The notes under the pieces were generated by a model. It had not been told where the DNA came from and made no database searches. It worked only from the letters and a program-made list of their open reading frames with translations. From Astrocystis sublimbata (taxonomy: Eukaryota > Ascomycota > Sordariomycetes > Xylariales > Xylariaceae), in assembly GCA_022453515.1 (NCBI GenBank), contig JAJNNY010000011.1, positions 1 to 64,000 on the forward strand: a DNA stretch of 64,000 nt. The letters run 5' to 3'. This document shows positions 10,600 to 21,088 of this stretch, piece by piece. Positions within the stretch are counted from its first letter, which is position 1; each line of letters starts with the position of its first letter. The position numbers and the translations under genes were made by a program.

Positions 10600-10638
<39 letters not shown>

Positions 10639-10674
10639 ATTGTTCGTATTGGCAGCGTGTGAGGGGAGCGACAT
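9411..10674 (-). CDS. Naa50/San-like N-acetyltransferase with N-terminal PIP box; frame-broken
   Basis: The protein starts at a genuine ATG (10674) and has a run of about 15 Asn. Next comes QPSIRSFF, a perfect match to the PCNA-interacting PIP box (Q-x-x-I-x-x-F-F), followed by a Pro-rich linker. The GNAT domain follows: a RIQPEHIPALRRI segment, LPVNYPDSFY, VVLWRDE, then NALYVQSLVLLSPYRGLGLAA (acetyl-CoA-binding R-G-x-G-x-A type loop), LLDEVV, and THNEEGMRWYMARGF close to the C-terminal helix. This order is typical of Naa50-type N-terminal acetyltransferases, linked in other eukaryotes to sister-chromatid cohesion. The C-terminal 140 residues are low-complexity Ser/Pro/Gly. The coding frame shifts three times: somewhere between 10385 and 10560 (one base too many), at the C run 10202-10205 (one base short) and near 10047-10056 (one base too many). 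No GT-AG intron explains these. Either the copy is a pseudogene or the consensus is faulty. Confidence 0.75.
10601..10642. repeat. (GTT)n microsatellite encoding poly-Asn
   Basis: A nearly pure trinucleotide run, read on the minus strand as AAC codons, encodes about 15 consecutive Asn near the N-terminus of the acetyltransferase. Such tracts commonly vary in length between strains. Confidence 0.85.
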
Positions 10675-11850
10675 GGCGGCGAGCGGGTGGTGTCGTGTCG
10701 TGTCTGGTTGACGAGCTGTGACGGGCAGTGATGGTGGGAAAATGGATTTGCTGATGTTTTCTATTATGGGAATGTCAAATATGTGCCAAGTACTACCTAC
10801 CTAGGTACCTGCTAACTTCACCGGTTGCACCTGCCTGACCATTGCTGATCAGGTTGGAATATGTAGACTGGCTCGACTGGTCGGGAATAAGGAGATTAGA
10901 GTCCCGACGCCAAAGTCCGCTTGTTGGACGTGTAAAGTAGCAGGTACGTGGTTTTGTATTTAGTACTCGTAGAACAAAAATGGAAGCAGGGATTGCTACC
11001 CGGCACGCGAAGCATGGTACCCTCGACTCAAGCGGCTGACCAAGCCGCTACGCTATTCTACCTGTTGTAAGGTTACTAGCGTCTTTCCGTGTGCCTGTAA
11101 CCCACCTCGCCCACTAGCCAGACCCCAATTATTCCGGCTTCTACTCGAGGGTATTCCTTACAACCTTGGAAATGCACGCAGGCAGTACAGGCAGTGCAGC
11201 CAGTCCGTAGGTAGCCTGTAGGCCTTCGATATCGACTTCAACATGATGTCCAGGCCTCGACATGGTCTCAAGCGTAGACACCCTTACGGCCTTGAAATAT
11301 TTCGATATCCTCGCAGACACTAGGTATGTCCACAGTCGACATGGTTACTGACACCGTCTCAAAAGACCCCCAGGGGGCGCTATGGTAGTAAGAAGTAGTA
11401 TGCGGATAAGCTCATATGTATGGATATAAAGCGGCGTTACTTCCAAAGTTTGGCACGAGTTTAGCTTGCGAATTTACTTAGACAGATATAATGGCCGCCT
11501 TACAAAAGCACTATAGCGGTATAAACTAATAACAATCTGAAGCAAGATTTAATGCGATATCAATAGAAAGGTTGAGAAAGTGTTTGTTCATTTTGATGTT
11601 CAGCACCAGCTAGATACATGTAAAGCAGAATCTTGGCGTCTAAGATGAATGCGGTAGAATTGTTGGTCTGCAGTCTGTAAGGTTGTCATAGTAACTGCCG
11701 ACTAAAAACAAAGGATCGTGCAGGCGGACTGGCATCATATAACTCTACAATGTAAGTAATCCCCAGTCAATTCTTCAGAACACGCTTGCAACTCACTTCA
11801 AGGCTGCGCTCATTACTTCCACCCCATCACTTCTCTTCGCCTGCTCCACT
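10675..11850. other. Intergenic between divergent acetyltransferase and kinase genes
   Basis: It probably contains both promoters. A CCTAGGTA motif lies at 10800. The segment 10985-11065 resembles a badly degenerate minus-strand tRNA, but its T loop does not fit. A coding-like short ORF starts at 11263 (see findings). No supported gene. Confidence 0.45.
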
Positions 11851-12969
11851 ATGTCTTCTTCTACCAAGACAGCAAGAGATCATCCGGCCGCCAGAATCCC
11901 CCTTCCCAGCAGCGACTCCCAACTTCGTAAACGTGCTTGCCTGAATCTTATACGACTACCTCCTACATATACGACTGAATCTCCTCAAGTTACATCAGAT
12001 GATGTCAAGAACAGCGTCGTACAACCTGGGCCCATGCATAAGGAATTGCATCTCGGAATGTTTGAGATTGGCAAGCCACTTGGTAAAGGCAAATTCGGGC
12101 GCGTATACCTCGCAAGGCACCGCGAATCTGGCTATATCTGCGCTCTCAAGATGCTGAAAAAGGAAGAGATTACACGTGAGAAGGCAGAAATGCATGTCAG
12201 ACGCGAAATCGAAGTTCACAGCAACCTCCGACATCCGGGTATCCTTGGTTTCTATGGTTGGTTTCATGACTCACGCCGGATTTTCATCATCCTCGAATAT
12301 GCCGCTGGGGGCGAATTATACAAGGTTCTTCAACGAGAAGGAACTTTTTCAGAACGGCACGCGGCGCAATGCATCGCCCAAGTCGCGTCATCTTTGATAT
12401 ACCTTCATGGCAAGAACGTCATGCATCGCGATATGAAGCCTGAGAATATCCTGGTAGGACTTTACAGAGAGCTGAAACTGGCCGACTTTGGCTACAGTGT
12501 CCATGCACCTAGTAATAGGAGGGACACTCTATGTGGCACTTTGGACTATTTACCTCCAGAGATGATAGGATCTCACCAGCCGAGTTATACTAAAGCTGTC
12601 GACTTATGGACCCTTGGCGTTTTAACGTACGAGTTTCTTACTGGCGAAGCCCCGTTCGAAGACGGTGTTGCCATGACCCAAAGGCGGATTGTGAAAGGGG
12701 ATATGAAGCCTTTACCCAGTCACCTATCCTCGGAAGCACTAGATTTTGTTCACTCGGTAAGCACCTTTCTTGTTTGCTATTCCCAGCGTTTATTCCCAAA
12801 GAGAAGAGAAGAGAAATCGATTCGTATCGCTCTTAAACCCTACTATCGTTTTTGTTGCTAAAGCTAACCTATTGATAAGTTGCTTGTTTTGGATCCATCG
12901 AAACGATTGCCCCTTCAAGATGTTTTTAGTCACCCCTGGATCGCGAAGAACTGCAACCTGTCAAGGTGA
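11851..12969 (+). CDS. Aurora-type serine/threonine protein kinase (divergent)
   Basis: Exons 11851-12756 and 12880-12969 give 331 residues. The 123-bp intron has CTAAC near its 3' end, and splicing restores [12 protein letters not shown] at the end of the kinase domain. The domain spans about 71-325: glycine loop GKGKFGRVY (79-86), Lys100, HRDMKPEN (192-199), DFG (212-214), and an activation loop [16 protein letters not shown] with candidate phospho-Thr226. The [10 protein letters not shown] start, the [12 protein letters not shown] loop and HPWI end are Aurora/Ipl1 signatures. Differences from typical Auroras are HRDM for HRDI, DFGYSV for DFGWSV, and Asp in place of the residue before the phospho-Thr. 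The N-terminal region is only 70 residues and lacks obvious low-complexity extensions. Auroras act in spindle assembly and chromosome segregation. Whether this is the sole Aurora of the genome or a second, diverged copy cannot be decided from the window. Confidence 0.88.
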
Positions 12970-14367
12970 CGAGTGGTATCAAGTCATAACTTGTTCTGCT
13001 GTTAGTAAAGTAGGTGTATGAGGGCAGGTACAGGCCGTAGGGCAGCAGCGGGTGCACTAGCCTACCTACTGTAATTCTATACCTCCGGGACCCTTGGCTT
13101 CTACCCTTCTACCCTTCTACTTATTCTACAGAGACACACATCCAGGTTCTATTCACCCATTCTGTGGCACTACACGTATACGCGTAGTGCGATTCCTTTG
13201 TTCGACAGCCCTCACAAGGGGATGTCAACGATATGGTTGTCAAGTTGCCTGAGCCTGATCCTCCCCTTCAAATCTGGAGATAGCTGTGATTGTGCTAGTC
13301 CCAATCTGTCACGCTCTTGGCATTTGGTAAAATATGGAACCTTTTGATCTTGATGTAGGTAGTACAAAGTCCCGCCGTACGATGCCTCTACTTTCATCTG
13401 ATACCTCACCTGATTTTGCTCTCCGCCTCAAAATCTTAAGGATCGGATGATATCTTAATCGTAATACAATTACTTGTTTCCCCACTTGACGCCAGAATCA
13501 AGCGCATTATTATATAATAATCAAGTTTTCCGATCTTGAGGTGTTGGACGTGCCTGCGCATCATGGTTGAGCGTGTATCGAAAGTGTAGGTACACACGCA
13601 TTTACCTAGGTTTACCTGATGAAGGTAGCTAACATATGAACTCAAGGCTACGAGTAGGAGTTGATAAAGACTGCAGCATGAACACTTCTGATGCACTTAC
13701 AGAGACACTGTATTCATTGTCCATAGCAGCAATATTGCCCATATATGATCATAATTGGATGATCAATAAGCCCTTTGACGCCTTAAACCAAACATATTCC
13801 CGCATGAGACCAGAGTTTCATCCCAAACTCATTAACATTGCACCTATGGAGTTACGCTGTACAATACCTGTCGAGCCTGTAGTGGGCAAGTTACAGGCCA
13901 CAACAGCTGCCTAGACGGGCGCCCGACGTCGCGGGCTTGGGCGGCCGGCGTTTCGCTACGAAAGGGCAGATGTAGCTCTGTAGACCGTACTGTACTGGGG
14001 ACCGACGGTACTGGAGCTGCCCTTAATTACCTGGCACTGTTAATTACAGCGGGTGGACACTCCCTCGGGAACTCTTTCATCATCCAAGGATCCCTTCCAC
14101 TTACGCCTGCATCAGCTTTGCCCTGTTTGCGAAAAGGAGACTGCCGACTGCTGCTATCGCCGTCCGTGCAACTTTGTAAAGAACAACAATTTTAATTTCC
14201 AAGGTTTTTTTTTTACCTTCCCCGGTTGCCCGGTTTATGTCTAGCCCGCCTACGTAGATTCTTGATGACCACCTACACCCCATCATACAATCATCCATCA
14301 CCCCGACTCCTCTGCCTTCGCCGCATCGAGGTCTTGGGTCCGCCATACACCAATCCATCCTTGCATC
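12970..14367. other. Intergenic
   Basis: No supported gene. A CCTAGG motif lies at 13605. Short pyrimidine-rich repeats (ctacccttctacccttcta, about 13097-13115) and a T-rich leader near 14200-14220 precede the next gene. Confidence 0.45.
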
Positions 14368-15777
14368 ATGGCATCGCCTATGAACACCGGCAAGGCAGGG
14401 GTCATCAGCGCTCCCAACGGTGCCGATGGCATCAACCAGCTTGTGAGTTGCCAGCCGTCCTCGTCTGTGCTTGTGTGTGCGTGCGTCTGTGTGTGTGCAT
14501 GTATCTGTGCCAGCGCCGCGCGACCCAGCACCGCGCGACCCAGCACCGCGACGGCCGCGACGTACCATCCTGCATCACTGACACCTTCTCGCCTTGCCGC
14601 CTAGGCGCACACCGTGCTCGACGACTTACTCTATAACATTGTCCACGACTTGTTGATCAAGGTGCACCGAGACGAGAAGATCGCCCGCGCCGCCACCGCC
14701 GCCATCCGCGTCGAGAAGTTGGCCGCCGATGCGTCTGACTCGTCCACGCCCGATGCCCGTCCCGACGTCAAGGTTGAGACCGATGCCGCCATATACGACG
14801 AGGGCAAGGTGCTGCTGAAGGGGAACCCACTCGTCACCACAAAGGCCACGGACATAGTGTGCCCGCGCTGTCATCTACCCAGGTTACTCTACCCAACCGA
14901 TGGAAAAGGCGCGAGGAAACCAGACCCGAGCATCATCTACTGCAAGAAGCGCCCGTATATCGACAAACCAGGCTACGACATCTACGGTCAAACATGGGTC
15001 GCCCAAGGGCCAGGCAGAGGCAAGAAGAAGAAGGACATGGAGAAGAAGATCGACCCAGCCGCGGACGCGCCAGGATCCGGGACCGAAGGTGCCAGTGCAG
15101 CAGGCGGTGCGGCGTCACGGCCTCCGAACATGCTCTCCTTTCCCTCGGCAACATGTAGTAAATGCAAACGGTGCATTCTGGTGACCCGGCTGAACAACCA
15201 CATGGGATCATGTATCGGCAACAGTGGGAGGAATGCGAGTAGGGCCGCGGCCCAGAAGCTGAGTAACGGCAACGCTAATGGCCACGGCGACGGAACGCCT
15301 CCTTCTAGTCAAAAGGGCACTCCACTGCCGGGATCCAGAGCGGCGAGCCCGAAAAAGCGCGACGGGGACGACATGGAAGAGGATGACGCCACGGATGATG
15401 GCCATAAGAAGAAGAAGTTAAAGCCCATGGTGCCTAGTGCCAATCTGAATAAGAAGGTAGTCGTGAAGCCCAAAGCCGGGTCTGGTCCCAAGAAGGAGAA
15501 GGTAAGGGCTTGATGAACTGCTGGCACCAGCCCCACGACTTACGTGTTTGCGCAGAAAAACGACGATGACGATGGGCCCACGGTGGAGGTTGCACCGAAA
15601 AAGAAGGCAACAAAAGTTCAGAGTCCTGCTAAGAAGCTGAAACTCGGAGTAAAACCGCTCATGTCGTCGCCCCTGGCCAAGAGCAACGGGAAGCCTCCAG
15701 CCACAAGTGGGCATACCGGAGGAGATGACGGTGCATCGGAGAGCTCAGGCACACTGTCGTCACCACCCGCCGCCTAA
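14368..15777 (+). CDS. sgf11: Sgf11-like SAGA deubiquitinase-module protein
   Basis: Exons 14368-14442, 14605-15501 and 15556-15777 give 397 residues. An N-terminal helix (VLDDLLYNIVHDLLIKVHRDEKIARA, written here in two parts: VLDDLLYNIVHDLL and IKVHRDEK) resembles the Sgf11 segment that clasps Ubp8. A first cysteine pair, CPRCHLPRLLYP, is followed by an S/T-poor segment ending YCKKRPYID. The second zinc motif, CSKCKRCILVTRLNNHMGSC, has the C-x2-C...H-x3-C spacing of the Sgf11 zinc finger. The C-terminal half is basic and low-complexity (KKKK, SPKKRD) with several candidate nuclear localisation signals. In other fungi Sgf11 anchors the histone H2B deubiquitinase module in SAGA. The protein is much longer than yeast Sgf11, as is usual in filamentous ascomycetes. 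The identification is by motif order only. Confidence 0.65.
14517..14551 (+). repeat. 15-bp tandem repeat within first intron
   Basis: The unit ccgcgcgacccagca occurs about 2.3 times in the 162-bp first intron of the Sgf11-like gene, just after a TG-rich stretch (14468-14507). It has no coding role. Confidence 0.7.
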
Positions 15778-16320
15778 CACTACTACCAACCCGATGATAC
15801 AACCACAACTGAAAAGTGTACATGAAACTTTCGCATCCCAATACCCACGAGCTTAAAAAGTTCGGTAAATGAGACGTTTCCGGGAGCGCCACGGAGGACG
15901 CTTCTGACGAATCGATCCACATCTGCATTCTATTGACCGTCTGTATATTGACCAACGGTTCGCATTGAAAGGTGTTCATGGCGTCTTTTGCCAGACAGAG
16001 ATCTAGGCATTTCTGCATTGCACAGGGGAAATCAAAATGGCGTTCCGGACACAAGGGGGGCACTTTGTATCCATAGAGGCGGCATCTGTAAATATGACAA
16101 GAAACGCATTGCAATACCATTCACGTATCTTACTCTGTGCCAAATTTCTCCACTCTCTTTAAGTAGTTGAAAGAGCTGTAACATGTGGTATCATCTCGTT
16201 GGAATACCCTAACCCGAAGTCTTCTTCGCGCCAAAACGCCAACCCAATGCAATTTATATACGATCTAGTGCCCGTCCTGAACACCAATGCTTCGACTCAC
16301 TGCGCCCTCTGCCCTCTGCC
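15778..16320. other. Intergenic between convergent genes
   Basis: Shared 3' region of the Sgf11-like gene (plus) and the cyclophilin gene (minus). No coding signal was seen. Confidence 0.5.
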
Positions 16321-16919
16321 CTACTCGTCCTCAAGCACATTCGCGCGAATAATCTTGACTTCCTCAACAGGTCTGTCCTCGGCGCCCGTCTTGACGAGCC
16401 CCATGCGCTTCACGACGCCCATGCCGCTCTTCACTCGTCCGAAAATGGTATGCTTGCCGTCCAGCCAGGGCGTCGGGGCCAGGGTGATGAAGAACTGGGA
16501 GCCGTTGGAGTTGGGCCCGGCGTTGGCCATGCTCAGCACGCCGGCACCCGTGTGCCGCAGCTCGGGGGAGATCTCATCGGCGAACTTCTCCCCGTAGATG
16601 GAGGTGCCGCCGCGGCCGGTGCCTGTCGGGTCGCCGCCCTGGATCATGAAGGACGGGATGATGCGGTGGAAGACGACGTCGTTGTAGTAGCCGCGCGACG
16701 CGAGCGTGCTGAAGTTCTTGCACGTCTGCGGCGCGTGCGAGGGGTAGAGCTCGACTGTTATCGTTCCCTGAGGCGAGGTGGAAGCGGGTTTGTAAGTAAG
16801 TTGAGTGGCCTTGGGTTAGGTAGGTAGGTAGATAAGAAAGACCTTGGGGGAGGGAGGTGGAGGGGCGCTTGGAAGGGTTGGCATACCATTGAGGTCTCTA
16901 GAGCTACGTTGGTCGCCAT
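16321..16919 (-). CDS. ppi1: Cyclophilin-type peptidyl-prolyl isomerase (PPIL1-like)
   Basis: Two exons on the minus strand (16887-16919 and 16321-16767) give 159 residues, the normal size of the PPIL1 subfamily. The tiny first exon encodes [11 protein letters not shown], and the 119-bp intron has GTATGC and TCAG ends. Active-site residues are present: R46, F51 and Q54 ([20 protein letters not shown]), F104 in [10 protein letters not shown]112 and H117 ([10 protein letters not shown]). The protein catalyses cis-trans isomerisation of prolyl bonds. The PPIL1 group is associated with activated spliceosomes in other eukaryotes, so a nuclear role is likely. The gene ends at a TAG after LEDE. Confidence 0.93.
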
Positions 16920-17732
16920 CTTTGCAAGTCACGACTTCAAATCACGGACTTCCTGAGTCTCTCACTTCTGAGCTGTCTGTTTGGCTTCGGGACATTTGTT
17001 GCAAGCTTGGAGCTCTGGCATGGATGGACCATGGTGGGAGGCTCCGACAACTTTTTGGCGGGGCATGCGCTGTTGTTTTTGGCCATCGGGACTTTTTACT
17101 TGACTGCCTATCTGGGTTAGATACACTATGCTGTGCTGCTTGGCTCGGATAGGCAGACTAACGTTAAAGAAGAGCTCAGGCGCAATTAATGGACACTTTC
17201 ACTCGAAAATGTCGAAGAACGTCACTGTACGTGTCGAGATTCGATCTTGTGGCACCAAATACTATTATTGATATGAGATGTTTCAAAATATATCCGTTAT
17301 TTAGAATAACGGCCTACCTGCGGTAGTACATATGTTGCTAGAGACGATATAAGGTTTCTGATGCTTTAAACTGACGTAAACTGCTACCCAACAGCTGAGC
17401 CACAGTGAAAGAGCCACATACTCTTCTTCCAGGCCAACATTGACCATATATTTCGTCACTTTCATACACACACGATTCATTCAGATTGCACGCAAGTCTC
17501 TCCCCCCCAAATTGATTGACTCTGTTTGCTTTCGAGAACGGCCACGTCAGTCTCTTGTCGCCTTCTCATTTTTTACTTCGGTGTTTTCTTTGAGAAAGTC
17601 CCAGAGTCAGGCAAGAACACCATCACCAACCTACTAAGGCACCTTCATTGCCGAGTAGAATAGTGGTGAGTCTATCGACTCTATAACAGTTCATCCTTCT
17701 CACAATCTTTTGAGGTATGCACGAAACCTAGG
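16920..17732. other. Intergenic between divergent cyclophilin and SPP genes
   Basis: Two promoters are expected here. There is an (AGGT)n-like run just inside the cyclophilin intron (16817-16832). CT-rich leader sequence precedes the SPP start. A possible 5' UTR intron donor (ggtgagtc, about 17663) was seen but cannot be confirmed. Confidence 0.4.
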
Positions 17733-19551
17733 ATGGCAGCCGATAATTCCTCGATCCTCATCCCGGATGAGGTATCGATAAGCAACCTCACCAGCTCTAT
17801 AGCACTCAACCAGACATTCCTCGAGAAGTTGGCGACTGCGCCAACGGTGCTTTACCAGAACAAGGACTTGCTCGTTCTCGAGTGTCGCATAGTATTTACC
17901 GCACTAGCATGCATCTACATCGGATCCCATGGAGCCATTCGTCGACCACCTTCAGCCAAGTTGGCGAAGTCGAGCAAGGCTGCCAAAAACGGGGAAACCA
18001 AGGATGATGAAGACCGGGATGACGAGTACGTCCAAGGTCTGCTCCTATCAGACGCCATTATGTTCCCCATCTTAGCTGGCACTATTCTGATTGGGCTTTA
18101 CTACCTGATTAAATGGCTCGAGGACCCGGACATCCTCAACAAGATCCTGAAGGCATACTTCTCGCTCATGTCGCTGGCTAGTACGGGTCAGCTACTTGCG
18201 GCTGGCCTTCACTTCCTGACTGGATTTGTCTTCCCCACGGTCTGGATCGGAGGTAACGGCAAGGTGTATCACATCGATCCCGAGAGGAGGGGGCAGTGGC
18301 ACAGTGACGACAGCACGGATAGCCGCGTTTGGGACGACAAGAAGGTTTCACCATTCCCTGGTCTTTTTTCCGGTTTGACTTTCCGTGATACAACAAACAA
18401 ATTAATATGGGACATCCGCCATCTTTTCTTGGAGCAATGGACTGTTCGATTGGCGATACATGGCATCATTGATGAGAAGATCAAGGTCAAATTTAACGAC
18501 ATATTCGGTTTCGTACTTGCTCTCGGCGCCAACGTGCTCTATTATACCACTGAATCGATATTTCTCTCGAATGTCATGGGATACGCGTTTTCGTATACTG
18601 GCATCATGCTATTGTCGCCTACAACGTTTGTCACGGGTAGCTCGGTTCTCTTTGGGCTCTTTTTCTATGACATTTTCATGGTTTTCTACACGTAAGTCAC
18701 CCCCCATTGCGCTCGAGCGGATACTGACTATACAAAGCCCCTACATGGTCACTGTCGCCACCAAACTTGATGCCCCTATCAAACTCGTCTTCCAAGGACC
18801 TACTAGAGCTAGCATGCTTGGACTCGGCGACATTGTTATCCCGGGCATGTTCATCGCCCTATGTCTGCGCTTCGATAACTACATGTACTACTACCGCAAG
18901 CAAAAGCTGCAGGAAGTCGAGTTGGAGAAACACGACGAGTCCTCGGGCCAACTTGTGACGAGCAAGGAAATGCAGCGCTTGGTGATAAAGCCGGTGTACG
19001 TCAATCCCCAGGGCCAATGGGGCGACCGCTTCTGGGGCACCAAGCTCCATCGCATATTTTCGCCGGACGCAACGCCTGCGCTGAGGGCGTCGGCTTTCCC
19101 CAAGCCGTACTTCCACGCTGCCATGGCTGGGTATCTACTCGCCATGGTGGCTACCTTGGCCATGATGCTGACTTTCAACCACGCCCAACCTGCATTGCTT
19201 TACCTAGTGCCGGGCGTGGTGTCGGCTGTCTGGCTCACGGGTGCTGTAAGGGGAGAGATTCGGGACATGTGGAAGTATACTGAAGATGGCAGCTTAGATA
19301 AGACGGATGTGATAGTAGAGGTCGATGGAGAGGGGAACGTTATTAAGGACATCACAGCTCCAAAAGACGGGGATGATAAGGACGACAAGCAGAAGGAGGG
19401 TTCCGAGGCGAAGTCCGTGGATGAGAGTGCCAAGTCCGGGAAGGAGAAGTCGAATGATGCGGCTGTGTCGTCTGCGAAAAAAGCCAGTGACGATAAAGCA
19501 GGACAATACCCTGTGTTTCTACTGTCTATCGAAGCGCCTGCCCCTAACTAG
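17733..19551 (+). CDS. sppA: Signal peptide peptidase (presenilin-type intramembrane aspartyl protease)
   Basis: Exons 17733-18691 and 18738-19551 (46-bp intron) give 590 residues. The enzyme cleaves transmembrane segments of signal peptides and misfolded proteins in the ER membrane. Catalytic motifs are FFYDIF (YD at 312-313) and GLGDIVIPG (348-351), followed by the PALL motif at 471-474. Roughly nine hydrophobic segments are visible, including those at about 55-70, 108-128, 140-165, 255-275, 280-300 and 300-320. A long acidic and basic C-terminal tail (about residue 490 on) is rich in Lys, Asp and Ser and ends without the KKxx signal of animal SPP. The insert between the catalytic segments (residues 365-440) is longer than in animal enzymes, as is usual in fungi. 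In Aspergillus the homologue supports growth under hypoxia through SREBP processing; the same role here is inferred. Confidence 0.93.
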
Positions 19552-20059
19552 GTAATGCAAGGGGCATGGGCTGGACTTTTCTCTATACACAAGGTACTAT
19601 ATAAATCCAACGATAGGCATAATAGCATAAATGGTTTGCCTACGCTACCTACTGTAACGCTTCTTTGAGGACTCGGCTTCGAGTCTATCTAAAATTTTGG
19701 AACCCTAACAATACAACTTAAAACGACCAGTCTTGTACGAGCGTATAAGAGCTTTTCACAATAGCTCATGGCAGACTGCATGCGCATTGCTGACTAAACC
19801 CATTGAAGCAAATACAGTTCATGTTTACTATGCGTACCTAGTTAATCCCCAGCTGCCAGCACCGCCAGGTAATTGATGCCAGGTGTCATGACTGCAGGTA
19901 CTTGCCTTCATTGAATCCTTGAGCATCCTCTCGGCTCCAACGATATAACGCTGACACCTGCAGGTCGGGCGACTCGGGAATCTCCCGATTGCCTTTCGCG
20001 GCTTGTCAGGTAATACATAGGCTGAATGTGTCGCGAGACCCGCGCTCTGCAAACTCACC
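19552..20059. other. Intergenic
   Basis: Spacer between two plus-strand genes. No coding or repeat signal was recognised. Confidence 0.5.
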
Positions 20060-21088
20060 ATGGCGTCTTCTGAAGTACAAGTCATACAATATCTGGTTGA
20101 TACTCGGGCATTATGGCCGGCTGCGGCCAAGACGGGCGACCTTGAGACTGCGGTAAGGCCCATGCTCGTCATACATCGCCAACATCGTAACATGGCTCAT
20201 GACACGTGAAACTAGGCCTCTCGCCCTCTCGCCCTGCTTACGCCAGAGGAGCGAGCCAAAGTGCTGAAGTACTACTTCGTAGCCGATGCCAAGATGGCGC
20301 TCGCATCACATCTCCTGAAGCACTGGGTCGTGAGCAAGTATAGCGGCGTGCCATGGTGGGAGACCAAGCTCTCGGCCGACAAGAACGGGAAGCCGGTCTA
20401 CAAGGACGCCGCGGGGCGGCAGCCCGTCGTGTTCAACGTCAGCCACCAGGCAGGCCTCGTCTCACTAGTGGCCGCGCACAACTATGACGCCGCCAACGGA
20501 GGCGACAGCAGCAAGGTGGAGATCGGGACCGACATCGTGTGCGTTGACGAGCGCCAGCGCCGCGACCACCAGATGATCCGCACTGAGGGCTGGCCCAAGT
20601 TCGTCGACATGCACTCCGAAGTATTCGGCCACTCTGAAGGCGCCTACCTGAAGACGGGGCTCACGGCGCTCCCCAAGTACCAGGCTCTGCAGACGGAGGA
20701 CGAGAGGAGAGACTTCAAGCTCCGCGCCTTCTACACCCTTTGGTGTCTCCGCGAGGCGTACGTCAAGATGACAGGTGAGGCGCTCCTTGCGGGGTGGTTG
20801 GGCGATCTCGTGTTTCAGGCGTTCGAAGCGCCCGAGCCGGGCACGGGGTTTGCGCAGAGCGAGGACGACGCGCCGGAACAGGTCATCCGGAGGCATGATG
20901 TTGTGTTCGAGGGCAGCAAGGTCGACGATGCGAATATTTGCATTCGGTCGCTGGGCCCGAATTACATGACTTGCACCGCTGTGCGGACGCCAGAGCGCAA
21001 GGAAGATGCGCTGGGCTGGAAGCTGGGCCCGTATGGTTTCCTTACCGTGGATGAGATCATGGCTCATGGCGAGGCCACCTCGGCTTGA
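20060..21088 (+). CDS. npgA: 4'-phosphopantetheinyl transferase (NpgA/CfwA type)
   Basis: Exons 20060-20152 and 20216-21088 (63-bp intron) give 321 residues, close to the family length. It transfers the phosphopantetheine arm of coenzyme A to carrier domains of polyketide synthases, non-ribosomal peptide synthetases and the lysine-pathway reductase. Motifs are FNVSHQAGLVSL, the Mg-binding GTDIVCVDE (D137) and WCLREAYVKMTGEALLA (about 207-223), whose Trp-x-x-(R)-Glu-Ala-x-x-Lys is the family signature. The first exon supplies the conserved N-terminal segment ending RALWP. Filamentous fungi usually have one such cytosolic enzyme for all secondary-metabolite synthases, so this gene is expected to be required for pigments, siderophores and lysine. 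No secondary-metabolite cluster is adjacent. Confidence 0.92.

Noticed and set aside
10985..11065. Possible minus-strand tRNA-like sequence (gggattgctacccgg)
   Set aside because: The T loop does not contain TTCGA-type residues and the other arms do not pair well, so at most it is a remnant.
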